64,000 bases of DNA from UBA2357 sp046295975 (GCA_046295975.1 JBKBMG010000001.1:194623-258622); one strand, 5' to 3'. Numbered from the stretch's first letter, positions 25,944-37,746 are shown. The notes: a model not told the origin generated them from the letters alone. Program-made: numbers and translations.

Positions 25944-26828
25944 TCAGCCTTGCCCGCCCCTGCCATTGGTTTGCTCGAGCACACGCAACAGACTGGATAC
26001 GTCGTCTCCGCCCCATCCCTGGGCCACCAGCGCGTTGAGCTGTTGCCCGACCAGCCCGGCGATCGGTAGCGGCACCCCGGTGCGCGCCGCCTCGCCGAGC
26101 AACAGGCCGAAATCCTTGTGATGCAGGCGCGCCTGCACGCCGGCCCGAAAATCGCGCTCGACCATCCGGCCGCCCATCAACTCCAGCATGCGCGATGCGG
26201 CCGAACCGCCCATCAGGGCGGTGCGCACCGCGGCAACATCCACACCATGGGCGGCTGCCAGTTGCATGGCCTCGGCACAGGCCTGCACGGCGGCCACCAT
26301 GATCATCTGATTGCAGGCCTTGGCCACTTGGCCGGCGCCTGCCTCGCCGATGTGTACGATGCGCCGCCCCAATGCCTGCAACACCGGCATGACGCGGGCA
26401 AGATCGGCCTCGCTGGCGCCGGCCATGATCGCAAGACTGGCATCGATCGCGCCCTGCTCGCCGCCGGATACCGGCGCATCCACCCACCCCACGCCACGCG
26501 TCGCATGGCGTGCGGCGATGCGACGCGCCGCCGACGGTGAGATCGTGCTCATGTCCACATGCACCGCGCCCGGCACCAACCCTTCGGCCAGCCCGTGCGC
26601 GCCAAAGGCCAGTGCCTCGACGTCGGCATCCGAGGTCACGATGGTGAGCACGACCTCGCTCGCACCTGCCACCTCTGCCGGGCTGGCGGCCCAAACCGCC
26701 CCCTGTTCGAGCACCGCCTGTGCCGACTCCGGACGCCGCGCCCAAACGGTGAGTGCATGCCCGGCCCGCAGCAGATTGGCGACCATCGGGCGCCCCATCG
26801 CCCCCAGACCGATGAATCCAACTCGCAT
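25944..26828 (-). CDS. NAD(P)-dependent beta-hydroxyacid dehydrogenase (GarR/3-HIBADH family), copy 2
   Basis: 294 residues. The N-terminal Rossmann fold starts with GFIGLGAMGRPM, then comes the substrate motif DAPVSGGEQGA, catalytic Lys170 in GQVAKACNQ, and an all-helical C-terminal domain with HHKDFGLLL. The family includes tartronate semialdehyde reductase, 3-hydroxyisobutyrate dehydrogenase and succinic or glyoxylate semialdehyde reductases. The substrate is not determined. Its ATG overlaps the stop of the upstream paralogue (TGATG), so the two are cotranslated. It is convergent with the aldolase gene. Confidence 0.85.
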   Translation of the reverse strand: MRVGFIGLGAMGRPMVANLLRAGHALTVWARRPESAQAVLEQGAVWAASPAEVAGASEVVLTIVTSDADVEALAFGAHGLAEGLVPGAVHVDMSTISPSAARRIAARHATRGVGWVDAPVSGGEQGAIDASLAIMAGASEADLARVMPVLQALGRRIVHIGEAGAGQVAKACNQMIMVAAVQACAEAMQLAAAHGVDVAAVRTALMGGSAASRMLELMGGRMVERDFRAGVQARLHHKDFGLLLGEAARTGVPLPIAGLVGQQLNALVAQGWGGDDVSSLLRVLEQTNGRGGQG

Positions 26829-27703
26829 CACGCGCCTCCGCTCATGCGTTCGAACAGTTTCAGTATCGCCACCGAGTCCTCCTCCCCCATGCCGCAGCCC
26901 ATCAGCGCGCTGAAGAGTTGGGATGTGATCGCCGCCGTAGGCAGCGCCAGCCCCCGGCGCTGAGCCTCGTCCATCACGATGCGCATGTCCTTGTGGTGCA
27001 TCCAGGCCTTGAATCCCGGCCGGAAGTTGCGATCCAGCATGCGCTGGCCGTGATTCTCCAGCACGCGGGAATAAGCGAAGCCACCGAGCAACGCCTCCCG
27101 CACGCGGGCGGCATCGACACCGGATCGGCTGGCGAAATTGAGCGCCTCGGCCACCGCGGCCACCCCCACCCCGGTCAGAATCTGGTTGCAGGCCTTCGCC
27201 ACCTGCCCCGCTCCCGAGGCGCCGATCAACGACACCGTTCTGCCCATGGCCTCGAACAACGGACGGGCACGCGCAAAGGCGTCCGCGTCCCCGCCCACCA
27301 TGATGGTCAGGGTGGCGTCGATCGCCCCCACCTCGCCCCCTGACACCGGCGCATCCAGCATGGTCACGCCGCGCTCGGCCAGGCGGGCCGCGATCTGTTG
27401 CGCGGCGGCGGGCGCGATGGTGCTCATGTCCAAGTGAATGAGGCCCGGTGTGGCGCCATCCGCCACCCCCGCGGGTCCCAGCGCAACCTGCTCGACGTCG
27501 GGCGCATCGGCCACCATGCTGATCACGACCTCGACCTCGGCCGCCACTTCCGCCGCGCTGCCACACACCTGCGCACCTGCTGCCGCCAGTGCTGCGGCAT
27601 GCTCGGGACGGCGTGCCCAGACGCGCAAAGCGTGCCCCGCCTTCAACAGATTGAGCGCCATCGGGCGCCCCATCAAACCCAGGCCGATGAAGCCCACTCT
27701 CAT
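26828..27703 (-). CDS. NAD(P)-dependent beta-hydroxyacid dehydrogenase (GarR/3-HIBADH family), copy 1
   Basis: 291 residues with the same layout as its downstream neighbour: GFIGLGLMGRPM, DAPVSGGEVGA, catalytic Lys170 in GQVAKACNQ, and HHKDMRIVMDEA. The residue numbering of the two is nearly identical through position 180, so they arose by tandem duplication and have since diverged (for example VGGD versus AGAS near 137-140). ATG 27703 was chosen by homology to the second copy. It is divergent from ybiB across 56 bases. The reaction is reduction or oxidation of a short hydroxy or semialdehyde acid, unspecified. Confidence 0.85.
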   Translation of the reverse strand: MRVGFIGLGLMGRPMALNLLKAGHALRVWARRPEHAAALAAAGAQVCGSAAEVAAEVEVVISMVADAPDVEQVALGPAGVADGATPGLIHLDMSTIAPAAAQQIAARLAERGVTMLDAPVSGGEVGAIDATLTIMVGGDADAFARARPLFEAMGRTVSLIGASGAGQVAKACNQILTGVGVAAVAEALNFASRSGVDAARVREALLGGFAYSRVLENHGQRMLDRNFRPGFKAWMHHKDMRIVMDEAQRRGLALPTAAITSQLFSALMGCGMGEEDSVAILKLFERMSGGA

Positions 27704-27759
27704 TGTCTGCCCTCCCCTTGCGAGCGCGCCGCCCGCCACGAATCGTGGATAATGGCGCG

Positions 27760-28677
27760 ATGAATCACGCCTCCATCATCAAGGAAATCGGACGTGGCGC
27801 CAAGGGCGCGAGGTCGCTAGACGCTGCTCAGGCCGAAGCGGTGTTCGGCGACATGCTGGACGGCCGGGTCGAAGCGCTGGAACTGGGTGCGATCCTGATC
27901 GCACTGCGGATCAAGAGTGAATCGCTGGAAGAGCTGGTGGGCTTCAAGCATGCAATGGACACACGCGGCAGCCGCGTGGCCGTGCCCGACGGCCCGCGCT
28001 GCGTCGTACTGCCGACCTACAACGGCGCACGCCGCCAGGCCAACCTCATGCCCTTGGTCGCCCACCTGCTGGCCTGGCGCGGCATCCCGGTGCTGATCCA
28101 GGGCCGCCACGACTTCGACAATCGCAGCAACCCCTTCGCCCTGCTCGATGCGCTCGGCATCGAGCGCGCGGCCAATGTTGAAGAGGCGGGGCAGCAACTC
28201 GCCGCCGAACGCCTGGCCTGCATCGGTCTGGAAACCCTGCTTCCGGGGCTGGCGGAACTGCTGTCGCTGCGCCGCCGCCTGGGGGTGCGCGGCAGCGGCC
28301 ACACCATGGCCAAGCTGCTCGACCCGTGTCCGGGTCGCAGCGTCAGGGTGGTCGCCGTCACCCACCCGGAGTACCTGGAGCGAATGCACGACTTCCTGCT
28401 CGCCGACGGCGGCCACGCCTTGCTGATGCGCGGCACCGAGGGCGAGTCCTTCGCCAACCCGCGTCGACGGCCACGCATGGAGGCCTTCGCCGACGGCCGC
28501 GACTGGATTGCCTGCGAGGCCGAGGAAGGCGGCGCCCCGCCGCTGCCCGGGTTACCGGATGTGCCCAACCCGGGCGACAACGCCGCCCTCATCCGCGCCA
28601 TGCTCGACGGCGATGCGCCGATACCCGAGCCGGTGCGCGATCAGGTCGCAGTGCTGGAACGACTCGCGCGGATGTAG
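27760..28677 (+). CDS. ybiB: DNA-binding protein YbiB (anthranilate phosphoribosyltransferase-like)
   Basis: 305 residues resembling YbiB/TrpD2, a protein with the fold of anthranilate phosphoribosyltransferase but used as a non-specific nucleic-acid binder. Visible are the helical N-terminal domain (IKEIGRGAKGARSLDAAQAEAVFGDMLDG), the PTYNGARRQANLMPLVAHLLA segment, and LGVRGSGHTMAKLLDP. TrpD2 of E. coli is reported to be under SOS (LexA) control. I see no LexA-type CTGT-N8-ACAG box here. Start at ATG 27760. Confidence 0.85.
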   Translation: MNHASIIKEIGRGAKGARSLDAAQAEAVFGDMLDGRVEALELGAILIALRIKSESLEELVGFKHAMDTRGSRVAVPDGPRCVVLPTYNGARRQANLMPLVAHLLAWRGIPVLIQGRHDFDNRSNPFALLDALGIERAANVEEAGQQLAAERLACIGLETLLPGLAELLSLRRRLGVRGSGHTMAKLLDPCPGRSVRVVAVTHPEYLERMHDFLLADGGHALLMRGTEGESFANPRRRPRMEAFADGRDWIACEAEEGGAPPLPGLPDVPNPGDNAALIRAMLDGDAPIPEPVRDQVAVLERLARM

Positions 28678-28686
28678 CCCCGCTGC

Positions 28687-28710
28687 GGGCGGGTTTGCGG
28701 ATTCCCGCCC
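28687..28710. terminator. Terminator-like hairpin between ybiB and pirin
   Basis: GGGCGGG, a 10-base loop and CCCGCCC form a 7-bp stem in the gap between two convergent genes. No T-run follows, so function is suggested by position only. Confidence 0.4.
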
Positions 28711-28784
28711 ACGCCTTGCCACACCAGCGAAGGCAGGGGCCGACCGGTGCGACCAGGGGCGTGGCGTCGTTCGGTGCCGGCCCA

Positions 28785-29720
28785 TCAACCCAGACGGCCG
28801 GCGCGATAGTCATCCACCGCCTGGTAGATTTCGGCCTCGCTGTTCATCACGAACGGCCCGTATTGCACGATGGGCTCACCCAGCGGCCGGCCGGCGATCA
28901 GCAGCAGCCGCCCGCCGGCCTCCGTGCCAACGCCATCCTCCCGCTGTGCGCCGACCACCGGTTCGGCGCCGCGCAACACCACGCCGTCGCATCCCGGTTC
29001 ATTGGCGAGAATCGCCATGCGCCCGCTGGGCACGACGCTGCCGCCCACCTCCACCTGCCCCCGGAACACGTAAACAAACGCGTTCAGGTCAGCAGCCAGG
29101 GCGTGCGCAAAGTCGGCACCGGGTGGTAGGTCGATGTCGAGGTACAAGGGCGCAGTGGCCTCGCGCGTGACCGGCGCCTGTACCCCATGGCTGGCGCCGG
29201 CGATGACCTTGACACGGGCACCCGACGGCGTCACGAAGCGCGGCAGTGCCGCATCCGGCAGATCGCGGTACCAGGCCGGTGCCATCTTGTCGCGCGCGGG
29301 CAGATTGAGCCAAAGCTGAAAGCCTTCCATCAAGCCGTCCTGCTGCTCCGGCAGTTCGGAATGGATGACGCCACGCCCGGCGGTCATCCACTGCACGCCG
29401 CCGCTCTCGAGCAAGCCCTGGTTGCCGGCGCTGTCGCGGTGGCGCATGCGCCCCGCGAGCATGTAGGTGATGGTCTCGAAACCGCGGTGAGGATGGTCCG
29501 GGAAGCCGCCGATGTAGTCATCCGGATCGTCACTGCGAAAGGCATCCAGCATCAGGAACGGATCGAGCCTGCGCTGAAGCGGCTGGGTGAGCACCCGGGT
29601 GAGCTTCACCCCGGCGCCGTCCGAGGTCGCGCTGCCGACCACCATGCGCTCGACGCGGCGGCTGCGGCACACCACCTCGGCAGTGGAAGGCGGAAGCAAA
29701 TCGGGGGTCGTCGTACGCAT
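28785..29720 (-). CDS. Pirin family protein
   Basis: 311 residues with two cupin domains. Metal-binding residues in the N-terminal cupin are His76, His78 (DHPHRGFET), His120 and Glu122 (IHSELP). Bacterial pirins include quercetin 2,3-dioxygenases and iron-dependent redox-sensing proteins, and the substrate here is unknown. It lies 25 bases downstream of azoR in the same direction, so the two are probably cotranscribed and controlled by the divergent LysR protein. The start at ATG 29720 fits the pirin N-terminus. Confidence 0.9.
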   Translation of the reverse strand: MRTTTPDLLPPSTAEVVCRSRRVERMVVGSATSDGAGVKLTRVLTQPLQRRLDPFLMLDAFRSDDPDDYIGGFPDHPHRGFETITYMLAGRMRHRDSAGNQGLLESGGVQWMTAGRGVIHSELPEQQDGLMEGFQLWLNLPARDKMAPAWYRDLPDAALPRFVTPSGARVKVIAGASHGVQAPVTREATAPLYLDIDLPPGADFAHALAADLNAFVYVFRGQVEVGGSVVPSGRMAILANEPGCDGVVLRGAEPVVGAQREDGVGTEAGGRLLLIAGRPLGEPIVQYGPFVMNSEAEIYQAVDDYRAGRLG

Positions 29721-29745
29721 GTTGTTCGTCTCCTGGTTGAGCCGC

Positions 29746-30345
29746 TCAGGCCAGTGCCGCCTCGAGGTCCTGCTGGGCACGTTCGAAAGCCTGGGTCGCA
29801 GCATCCGGCCCCATGGCCAGCCCTTCAGCGTAGATGAAGCGCACGTCGGTCATACCGAGGAAGCCCAGTATCGTGCGCAGATACGGCACCTGCGAATCGG
29901 CCGGGGTGTCGCGATAGACGCCGCCGCGGGCAAGGGCGACGTACACCGTCTTGCCCTTGAGCAAGCCCTCCGGTCCATTCTCGGTGTAGCGGAACGTCAC
30001 TTTGGCACGCGCGATCGCATCGATCCAGTTCTTGAACTGCGCCGAAACGCCAAAGTTGTACATTGGCACCCCCAGCACCAGCACGTCGGCGGCCTGGACC
30101 TCCGCAATCAGGGCATCATCCAGCGCCACGCGGGCAGCCTGCTCCGGGGTACGCTGTTGCGCCTCGGTGAACAACGCGCCGAGCGCCGCTTCGTCCAACG
30201 CGGGGTGGGGCTGCACGGCAAGATCACGCACCTGCAGCGTTGCCTCGGGATTGCGCTCTCGCAACTGGGCCGCGATGAGGTTGGCGAGACGGGTGGATTG
30301 CGCGCCTTCCACACGGGCGCTGGCGTTGATTTGCAGAATATTCAT
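29746..30345 (-). CDS. azoR: FMN-dependent NADH-azoreductase
   Basis: 199 residues of the flavodoxin-like AzoR/NQO family. Visible motifs are the phosphate-binding loop INASARVEGAQST, VPMYNFGVSAQFKNWIDAI for flavin binding, and ARGGVY. AzoR reduces quinones and azo compounds in the cytosol with NADH. The start at ATG 30345 has GGAGACC upstream. It is transcribed away from a lysR gene, a common arrangement for quinone- or electrophile-inducible reductases. Confidence 0.93.
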   Translation of the reverse strand: MNILQINASARVEGAQSTRLANLIAAQLRERNPEATLQVRDLAVQPHPALDEAALGALFTEAQQRTPEQAARVALDDALIAEVQAADVLVLGVPMYNFGVSAQFKNWIDAIARAKVTFRYTENGPEGLLKGKTVYVALARGGVYRDTPADSQVPYLRTILGFLGMTDVRFIYAEGLAMGPDAATQAFERAQQDLEAALA

Positions 30346-30440
30346 GTCGGTCTCCATCGGGGGTCATCGGAATCGGGTTCAAGTGCCCCTATCTTATTCG
30401 TGACGAAGACTCGGATTAACCCGGTGAAACGGATAAGATT

Positions 30441-30456
30441 GTTCCATAGACGGAAC
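30441..30456. promoter_or_regulatory. Inverted repeat in the azoR-lysR gap, LysR operator candidate
   Basis: GTTCC, 6 bases, GGAAC is a perfect inverted repeat, extended by ATT on the left and AAT on the right. It ends 7 bases before the lysR start. Its place in the 118-bp divergent gap fits a LysR-type binding site and autoregulation. Confidence 0.45.
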
Positions 30457-30463
30457 GAATTGC

Positions 30464-31477
30464 ATGAACCCGGACGCCCACCTCACCCCCAACGACCTGC
30501 TGCTGTTCGCCAAAGTGGTCGAATTCGGCAGTTTCACCGCGGCCGCAGAACATCTGGGGCTACCCAAGTCGACGCTGTCACGCCGCATCTCGTCGCTCGA
30601 GGAACAACTTGGCGAACGCCTCTTGCGCCGCACCACGCGACGGCTCAATCTCACCGAGTTTGGTCACGGCGTGCTTGCCCATGCTCGCCAGATCGACGCC
30701 GAAACCCAGGCCGCCACCGCCCTCGCTGCGCACCGCCAGGCGCGGCCGCGCGGCCGGCTGCGGGTGTCGATGCCGGGCGATTTCGCCAATTTGCTGCTCA
30801 TCGATCTGGTTGCCGCCTTCGCCGAACTGCACCCGGATGTGAGCCTGGACATCGACTTGTCGCCCCGTCGCGTAGACCTGATCGCCGAGAACTTCGATCT
30901 GGCGCTGCGCATGGGTACGCTACCGGACGACGCCACGCTCGCCGCCCGCCGCATCGCGGTACTGAACTCCGGGTTGTTCGCCTCGCCGGACTATCTCCGC
31001 CGCCGCGGCATGCCGGCCGACCCGAGCGAACTCGCCGGACACGATACGCTGTGCCTGCCCACTGGCGACGGCACACCGCACCCTTGGCCGCTACAGCATG
31101 GCGAGCAGCACGTGGCGTTCGCACCGAACGCGCGCGTGGTGGCGAATTCGCCCGAAACCCTGCTGCGTCTGGCCCGCGCCGGTGCCGGCATTGCGGCATC
31201 GCCGACCCTCTATGCCGAACCCTTGCTGAACCGCAACGAACTCGTCCGCGTCCTGCCCGACTGGCAGCTTCCCGCCTCGTCGGCATGGGCGGTATTTCCG
31301 GGAAGACGGCTGATGCCGGCCAAGACGCGTAGCTTCATCGAGATGCTGGAGCACGCCTTTGGCAGCAGCGGCGAGGACGTGACAGGGCGTTGCGAAGAAA
31401 TCGATCCGGTCGCGCGCGAACGTTTCCTGAATAGTTACGTCTCAGCGCCTGTTCCACCCAAGGGACGACACCGCTGA
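30464..31477 (+). CDS. LysR family transcriptional regulator
   Basis: 337 residues. The winged helix-turn-helix is at about 8-66 (FGSFTAAAEHLGLPKSTLSRRISSLEEQLG) and the substrate-binding domain at about 93-300. The closest recognisable subgroup is the DSD/CrgA-like one. It is divergent from azoR and pirin, which are its likely targets, with electrophiles or quinones as likely signals by analogy. The C-terminus is about 30 residues longer than in typical members and is hydrophilic. Confidence 0.88.
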   Translation: MNPDAHLTPNDLLLFAKVVEFGSFTAAAEHLGLPKSTLSRRISSLEEQLGERLLRRTTRRLNLTEFGHGVLAHARQIDAETQAATALAAHRQARPRGRLRVSMPGDFANLLLIDLVAAFAELHPDVSLDIDLSPRRVDLIAENFDLALRMGTLPDDATLAARRIAVLNSGLFASPDYLRRRGMPADPSELAGHDTLCLPTGDGTPHPWPLQHGEQHVAFAPNARVVANSPETLLRLARAGAGIAASPTLYAEPLLNRNELVRVLPDWQLPASSAWAVFPGRRLMPAKTRSFIEMLEHAFGSSGEDVTGRCEEIDPVARERFLNSYVSAPVPPKGRHR

Positions 31478-31577
31478 CGGGCTCTACCCTACAATGGCGC
31501 CGGACTGCCCGGCCCCACCCGGCGACGCAGCACCCTCCCTGCGCCCCGTTTCCATCCGACCATAGCGCCACCGACAC

Positions 31578-32096
31578 ATGAACCTGTTCCAAACCCTGCT
31601 GAGACTGCCCACTCGCCAACTGTGCCTGATGCTGTTCGCCGTCTGTGCCGGCCTGCTTGCCTACGGCCTGTATCTTCAGCACGTGGTCGGGCTTGAGCCC
31701 TGCCCCATGTGCATCATGCAGCGTTACGCCTTCGTGGGGGTCGCGCTGCTCGCCCTGGTCGCCGGCCTGCATGCACCGGGGCGCACCGGGCAGCGCATCT
31801 ACCTGGCGGGCATCGGCGCACTGGCCCTGACCGGTGGCGGCGTGGCCGCACGGCAGAGTTGGATTCAGCGCAACCCGCCCGACATCCCCGAGTGCGGCCC
31901 CGACCTCGCCTTCATGCTGGACGCCTTTCCGCTGGCCCAGGCGCTGCCGATGATCTTCAGCGGCAGCGGCGACTGCGCCTCGATAGACTGGACCTTCCTC
32001 GGCCTGACGATTGCCAATTGGTCGCTGCTGTGCTTTTCCGCGGTGGTGGTTTTTGCGGTGTGGCTATTGTGGCGCCGCGTGCCCAAGGCGGGCTGA
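31578..32096 (+). CDS. dsbB: Disulfide bond formation protein B
   Basis: 172 residues with four membrane helices. The first periplasmic loop has Cys42 and Cys45 (CPMC) and the second has Cys106 and Cys133, the two redox pairs needed to reoxidise DsbA and pass electrons to quinone. The QRYAF motif follows the first pair as in the family. It acts in the inner membrane. No dsbA is in the window. It is convergent with the PilZ gene. Confidence 0.94.
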   Translation: MNLFQTLLRLPTRQLCLMLFAVCAGLLAYGLYLQHVVGLEPCPMCIMQRYAFVGVALLALVAGLHAPGRTGQRIYLAGIGALALTGGGVAARQSWIQRNPPDIPECGPDLAFMLDAFPLAQALPMIFSGSGDCASIDWTFLGLTIANWSLLCFSAVVVFAVWLLWRRVPKAG

Positions 32097-32231
32097 CGCA
32101 CCGATCGCCAGCGCGCCTGACTGAACGCAAGTGCGATCACGGGCAGGCGCTCACAGGCGCCAGACGACGAAGTGGGGCAGTCAAGGCGTCCGCCCCCTGC
32201 AAGGCGCGCAAGCCAGGGAGCGCCGTTGCCG

Positions 32232-32531
32232 TCAGGCGAGCACTTTGACGATCTCGCCGCCCAGTTCGTAGCGCCCGTCGTCGATCGAGATACAGCGCTT
32301 CACCGCAAGCCGAACGTGCAGCGGCGGCGTCTCGACCTTGCCGGCAGGCGCATCGACGATCACCTCAAGCTCTTCGCCCTCGCCCGGCACGTAGCCGGTC
32401 TGCAACGTCATCCCGCGCACGCTGAGTTCCACGCACAACGCCTCGACTTCCGAGCCGTCCTCGAAACGGATGCGGGCGGAGGAGCCCAGCGGAATGCGCC
32501 GGTCGAGACGTCGATTGAGATAGTTTTCCAT
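32232..32531 (-). CDS. PilZ domain protein
   Basis: 99 residues, essentially a single PilZ domain. The N-terminal RRLDRR fits the RxxxR element and ELSVRG fits the (D/N)xSxxG element, with Glu in place of Asp/Asn. Together these bind cyclic di-GMP in canonical members, so binding here is likely but not certain. No output domain is attached. It is followed on the same strand by nothing but the convergent dsbB, and preceded by an ATPase-fold protein. Confidence 0.82.
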   Translation of the reverse strand: MENYLNRRLDRRIPLGSSARIRFEDGSEVEALCVELSVRGMTLQTGYVPGEGEELEVIVDAPAGKVETPPLHVRLAVKRCISIDDGRYELGGEIVKVLA

Positions 32532-32621
32532 GCGGCGGCCACATCGCGATCGGTTGGATTCCGCATTCTAAATGCGGTCGACCCAAATATTGCACACCGT
32601 CGAGCGCCGCGGCGTGAGCAA

Positions 32622-33125
32622 TTACGCAAACGGTACCAGTAGACGCACCCGGCTGCCGTTCCCGAGATACGCCAGCGTGCCGCCCGAAAGGCGCTTAGCC
32701 AGTGCAATGCCTCGCCCGCAGGGCTTGGCAGGATCGGTTATCGCAGCGTGCGCCGCCTCGGCCGCAGCGGCACGCCAGTCAAAGCCGCCGCCCTGGTCGC
32801 TGATTTCGAAACACCAGCCGGTATCGCAACGGGTGCGCAGCAAGGTGACCAGCCGTCCGCCACGCAGCGGGTCCGCCTGGCGCTGCCGCAGCTCGGCGTC
32901 CCACAGCCCATCGCGCAGACAGATCGCCTTGCGCTGCGCGCCAATCTCGAGATTGCCATGCTCGATCGCGTTGCACAGCAACTCGAGCAGCGCGGCAGCA
33001 ACACCCCAGCTATTGGCGCCGCACACGGCCGACGCCCGGTCGGCCACGCGATGAGCCTGCGCATGGGTGCGCAACTCGAAACGCGCAGGGGCATCGTCGG
33101 TGGAGGAAACCGGCACGCCGTTCAC
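32622..33125 (-). CDS. Histidine kinase-like ATPase domain protein (anti-sigma/RsbW-like)
   Basis: 167 residues. A stand-alone GHKL ATPase fold with N-box ELLCNAIEHG (48-57), G1-like DQGGGF (110-115) and G2-like GRGIALAKR (137-145). It has no phospho-accepting His and no sensor domain, the pattern of RsbW/SpoIIAB-type switch kinases. Partners such as an anti-anti-sigma STAS protein or a PP2C phosphatase are not adjacent. The start is uncertain: GTG 33125 or GTG 33116. It lies 8 bases after the DUF2892 stop, so it may be the last gene of the RND efflux operon or be coupled to it by readthrough. Confidence 0.78.
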   Translation of the reverse strand: MNGVPVSSTDDAPARFELRTHAQAHRVADRASAVCGANSWGVAAALLELLCNAIEHGNLEIGAQRKAICLRDGLWDAELRQRQADPLRGGRLVTLLRTRCDTGWCFEISDQGGGFDWRAAAAEAAHAAITDPAKPCGRGIALAKRLSGGTLAYLGNGSRVRLLVPFA

Positions 33126-33133
33126 CGTCGGCC

Positions 33134-33381
33134 TCAGACGCAGCTGGGACCGCCCTTCACATCGCGCTTCGCGCCCTCGTCCTTCACCCCACATCGGCGC
33201 AGAACGTTCTCCAGCGGGCAGAAGCGGGTGAAGCCGCTCTGGAACAGATTGGCGCCGACAAACGCGGTGAACCACAAGAAGTGCTTGCTGACGAACAGCG
33301 GCGAGGCCTCAACCCCCAGTGCAAGCGAGATCAGTACGAAGGCGCCGGCGAAGATGCGGACGAACTGGTTGACGGTGAGAG

Positions 33382-33385
<4 letters not shown>
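33134..33385 (-). CDS. DUF2892 family inner membrane protein
   Basis: 83 residues with two membrane helices (about 8-28 and 36-54), then a Cys-containing hydrophilic end (FTRFCPLENVLRRCGVK). DUF2892 is the membrane module found in the YgaP rhodanese protein and in many sulfide- or efflux-linked loci. Function is unknown. The ATG at 33385 overlaps the RND gene stop as ATGA and has GGAGAAG upstream, so it belongs to the efflux operon. Confidence 0.85.
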
Positions 33386-36657
<3,272 letters not shown>

Positions 36658-36669
36658 GACCGCGCCCAT

Positions 36670-37710
36670 TCAGCGCTTACCGCGCGCAAGCAGGCCCGCC
36701 CGCACCGGATCAAGCGCCACCTCCTCGCCCCCGCGCAAACCCGCCAGCACCTCGACACTGCCGTCGGTGAGCGTGGCACCGGCTCGGATCTGCCGCAACC
36801 CGAAGCCGCCCTGGCCATCGGCCACATACACCGCGGTGATCTCGCTGCGGCGCAGGACAGCTGCGGCGGGCACCGCCAGGCGCGTCGCCTCGCCGGTCAG
36901 GAAATGCACCCTGGCGAAAGTCCCTGGCATCGCCGCTTCCAGATTGGGCGGCAGGTCCACACGTACCCGCAAGGTGTGGGTACGGGCATCGGCAGCCGGC
37001 AGAATCGTAACCTGTGTCGCGTCCAGCCACCGCCCGGAGTCCGGCAACTCCACCCGCGCCTGGGGTTGTGCCCCCGCCAGCGCCGCAAACCGGAACTGCG
37101 GCACATCCACAACCGCGCGCATTTCCGAGGGGTCGAACACCGTCAGCAGCGGACGCCCGGGCTGGGCCATTTCGCCGACTTCCACCAAGCGCTCGGACAC
37201 GCGTCCGTCCAGCGTCGCCGCCAGCGTGGTATAGCCCAGTGCCGTCGCAGCCTGCCCGTGGCCCGCCCGCGCCGCGCGCAACTGCGCCTCGGCTGCCTGG
37301 AACGACGCCCGCGCCTGATCGACGGCGGACTGGCTGACGAATCCACGTGCCAGCAGACTGCGTGTGCGTTCGTACTCGGCACGCGCATTCGCCAGGTTGG
37401 CCTGGGCCTGGGCCACGCCCGCATCGGCGCTGGCTACCGCCTGCCCCGCCTCGGTGGGATCGATGCGCAAGAGCACGTCTCCCTTGCGCACCATATCCCC
37501 GGCATCCACCCGCAACTCCACCACGCGTCCCTGTACCTGGGCTGCGACCGTCACCTGGGTCACCGCCTCAAGCGTCGCCTCGGCAACATGGGTGAGGTGG
37601 GTTGCGCGCGGCTCGACCTTGAAGACCGGCACCTCAGCCTGGGCCGCTGGCGCTGCAGCTGGCACCAGCAACATGAAGAAAAGGCATCGGAGATATCGTC
37701 TGGTATCCAT
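36670..37710 (-). CDS. RND efflux periplasmic adaptor (membrane fusion protein)
   Basis: 346 residues. A signal peptide lies at about 1-26 (LLVPAAAPAAQA). The biotinyl/lipoyl-like domain (VQGRVVELRVDAGDMVRKGDVL), a helical hairpin (about 75-140) and beta-barrel domains follow. It bridges the inner membrane RND permease to an outer membrane channel. ATG 37710 was chosen because the in-frame ATG at 37722 lies inside the predicted -10 box. No ribosome binding site is visible before 37710, so the mRNA may be leaderless. Confidence 0.9.
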   Translation of the reverse strand: MDTRRYLRCLFFMLLVPAAAPAAQAEVPVFKVEPRATHLTHVAEATLEAVTQVTVAAQVQGRVVELRVDAGDMVRKGDVLLRIDPTEAGQAVASADAGVAQAQANLANARAEYERTRSLLARGFVSQSAVDQARASFQAAEAQLRAARAGHGQAATALGYTTLAATLDGRVSERLVEVGEMAQPGRPLLTVFDPSEMRAVVDVPQFRFAALAGAQPQARVELPDSGRWLDATQVTILPAADARTHTLRVRVDLPPNLEAAMPGTFARVHFLTGEATRLAVPAAAVLRRSEITAVYVADGQGGFGLRQIRAGATLTDGSVEVLAGLRGGEEVALDPVRAGLLARGKR

Positions 37711-37711
37711 G

Positions 37712-37746
37712 AATATAATCATACTCTAATATTTAGATGCCTGAAA
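37712..37746 (-). promoter_or_regulatory. Promoter of the RND efflux operon with overlapping AT-rich operator
   Basis: On the minus strand TTTCAG and TATGAT are separated by 17 bases. The -10 box ends 7 bases before the adaptor ATG, so transcription would start at or next to the start codon. An inverted repeat AATAT-N12-ATATT (37712-37733) spans the -10 box and would let a bound repressor block polymerase. Small winged-helix repressors of the ArsR type often use AT-rich repeats like this. No such regulator is adjacent. Confidence 0.55.
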
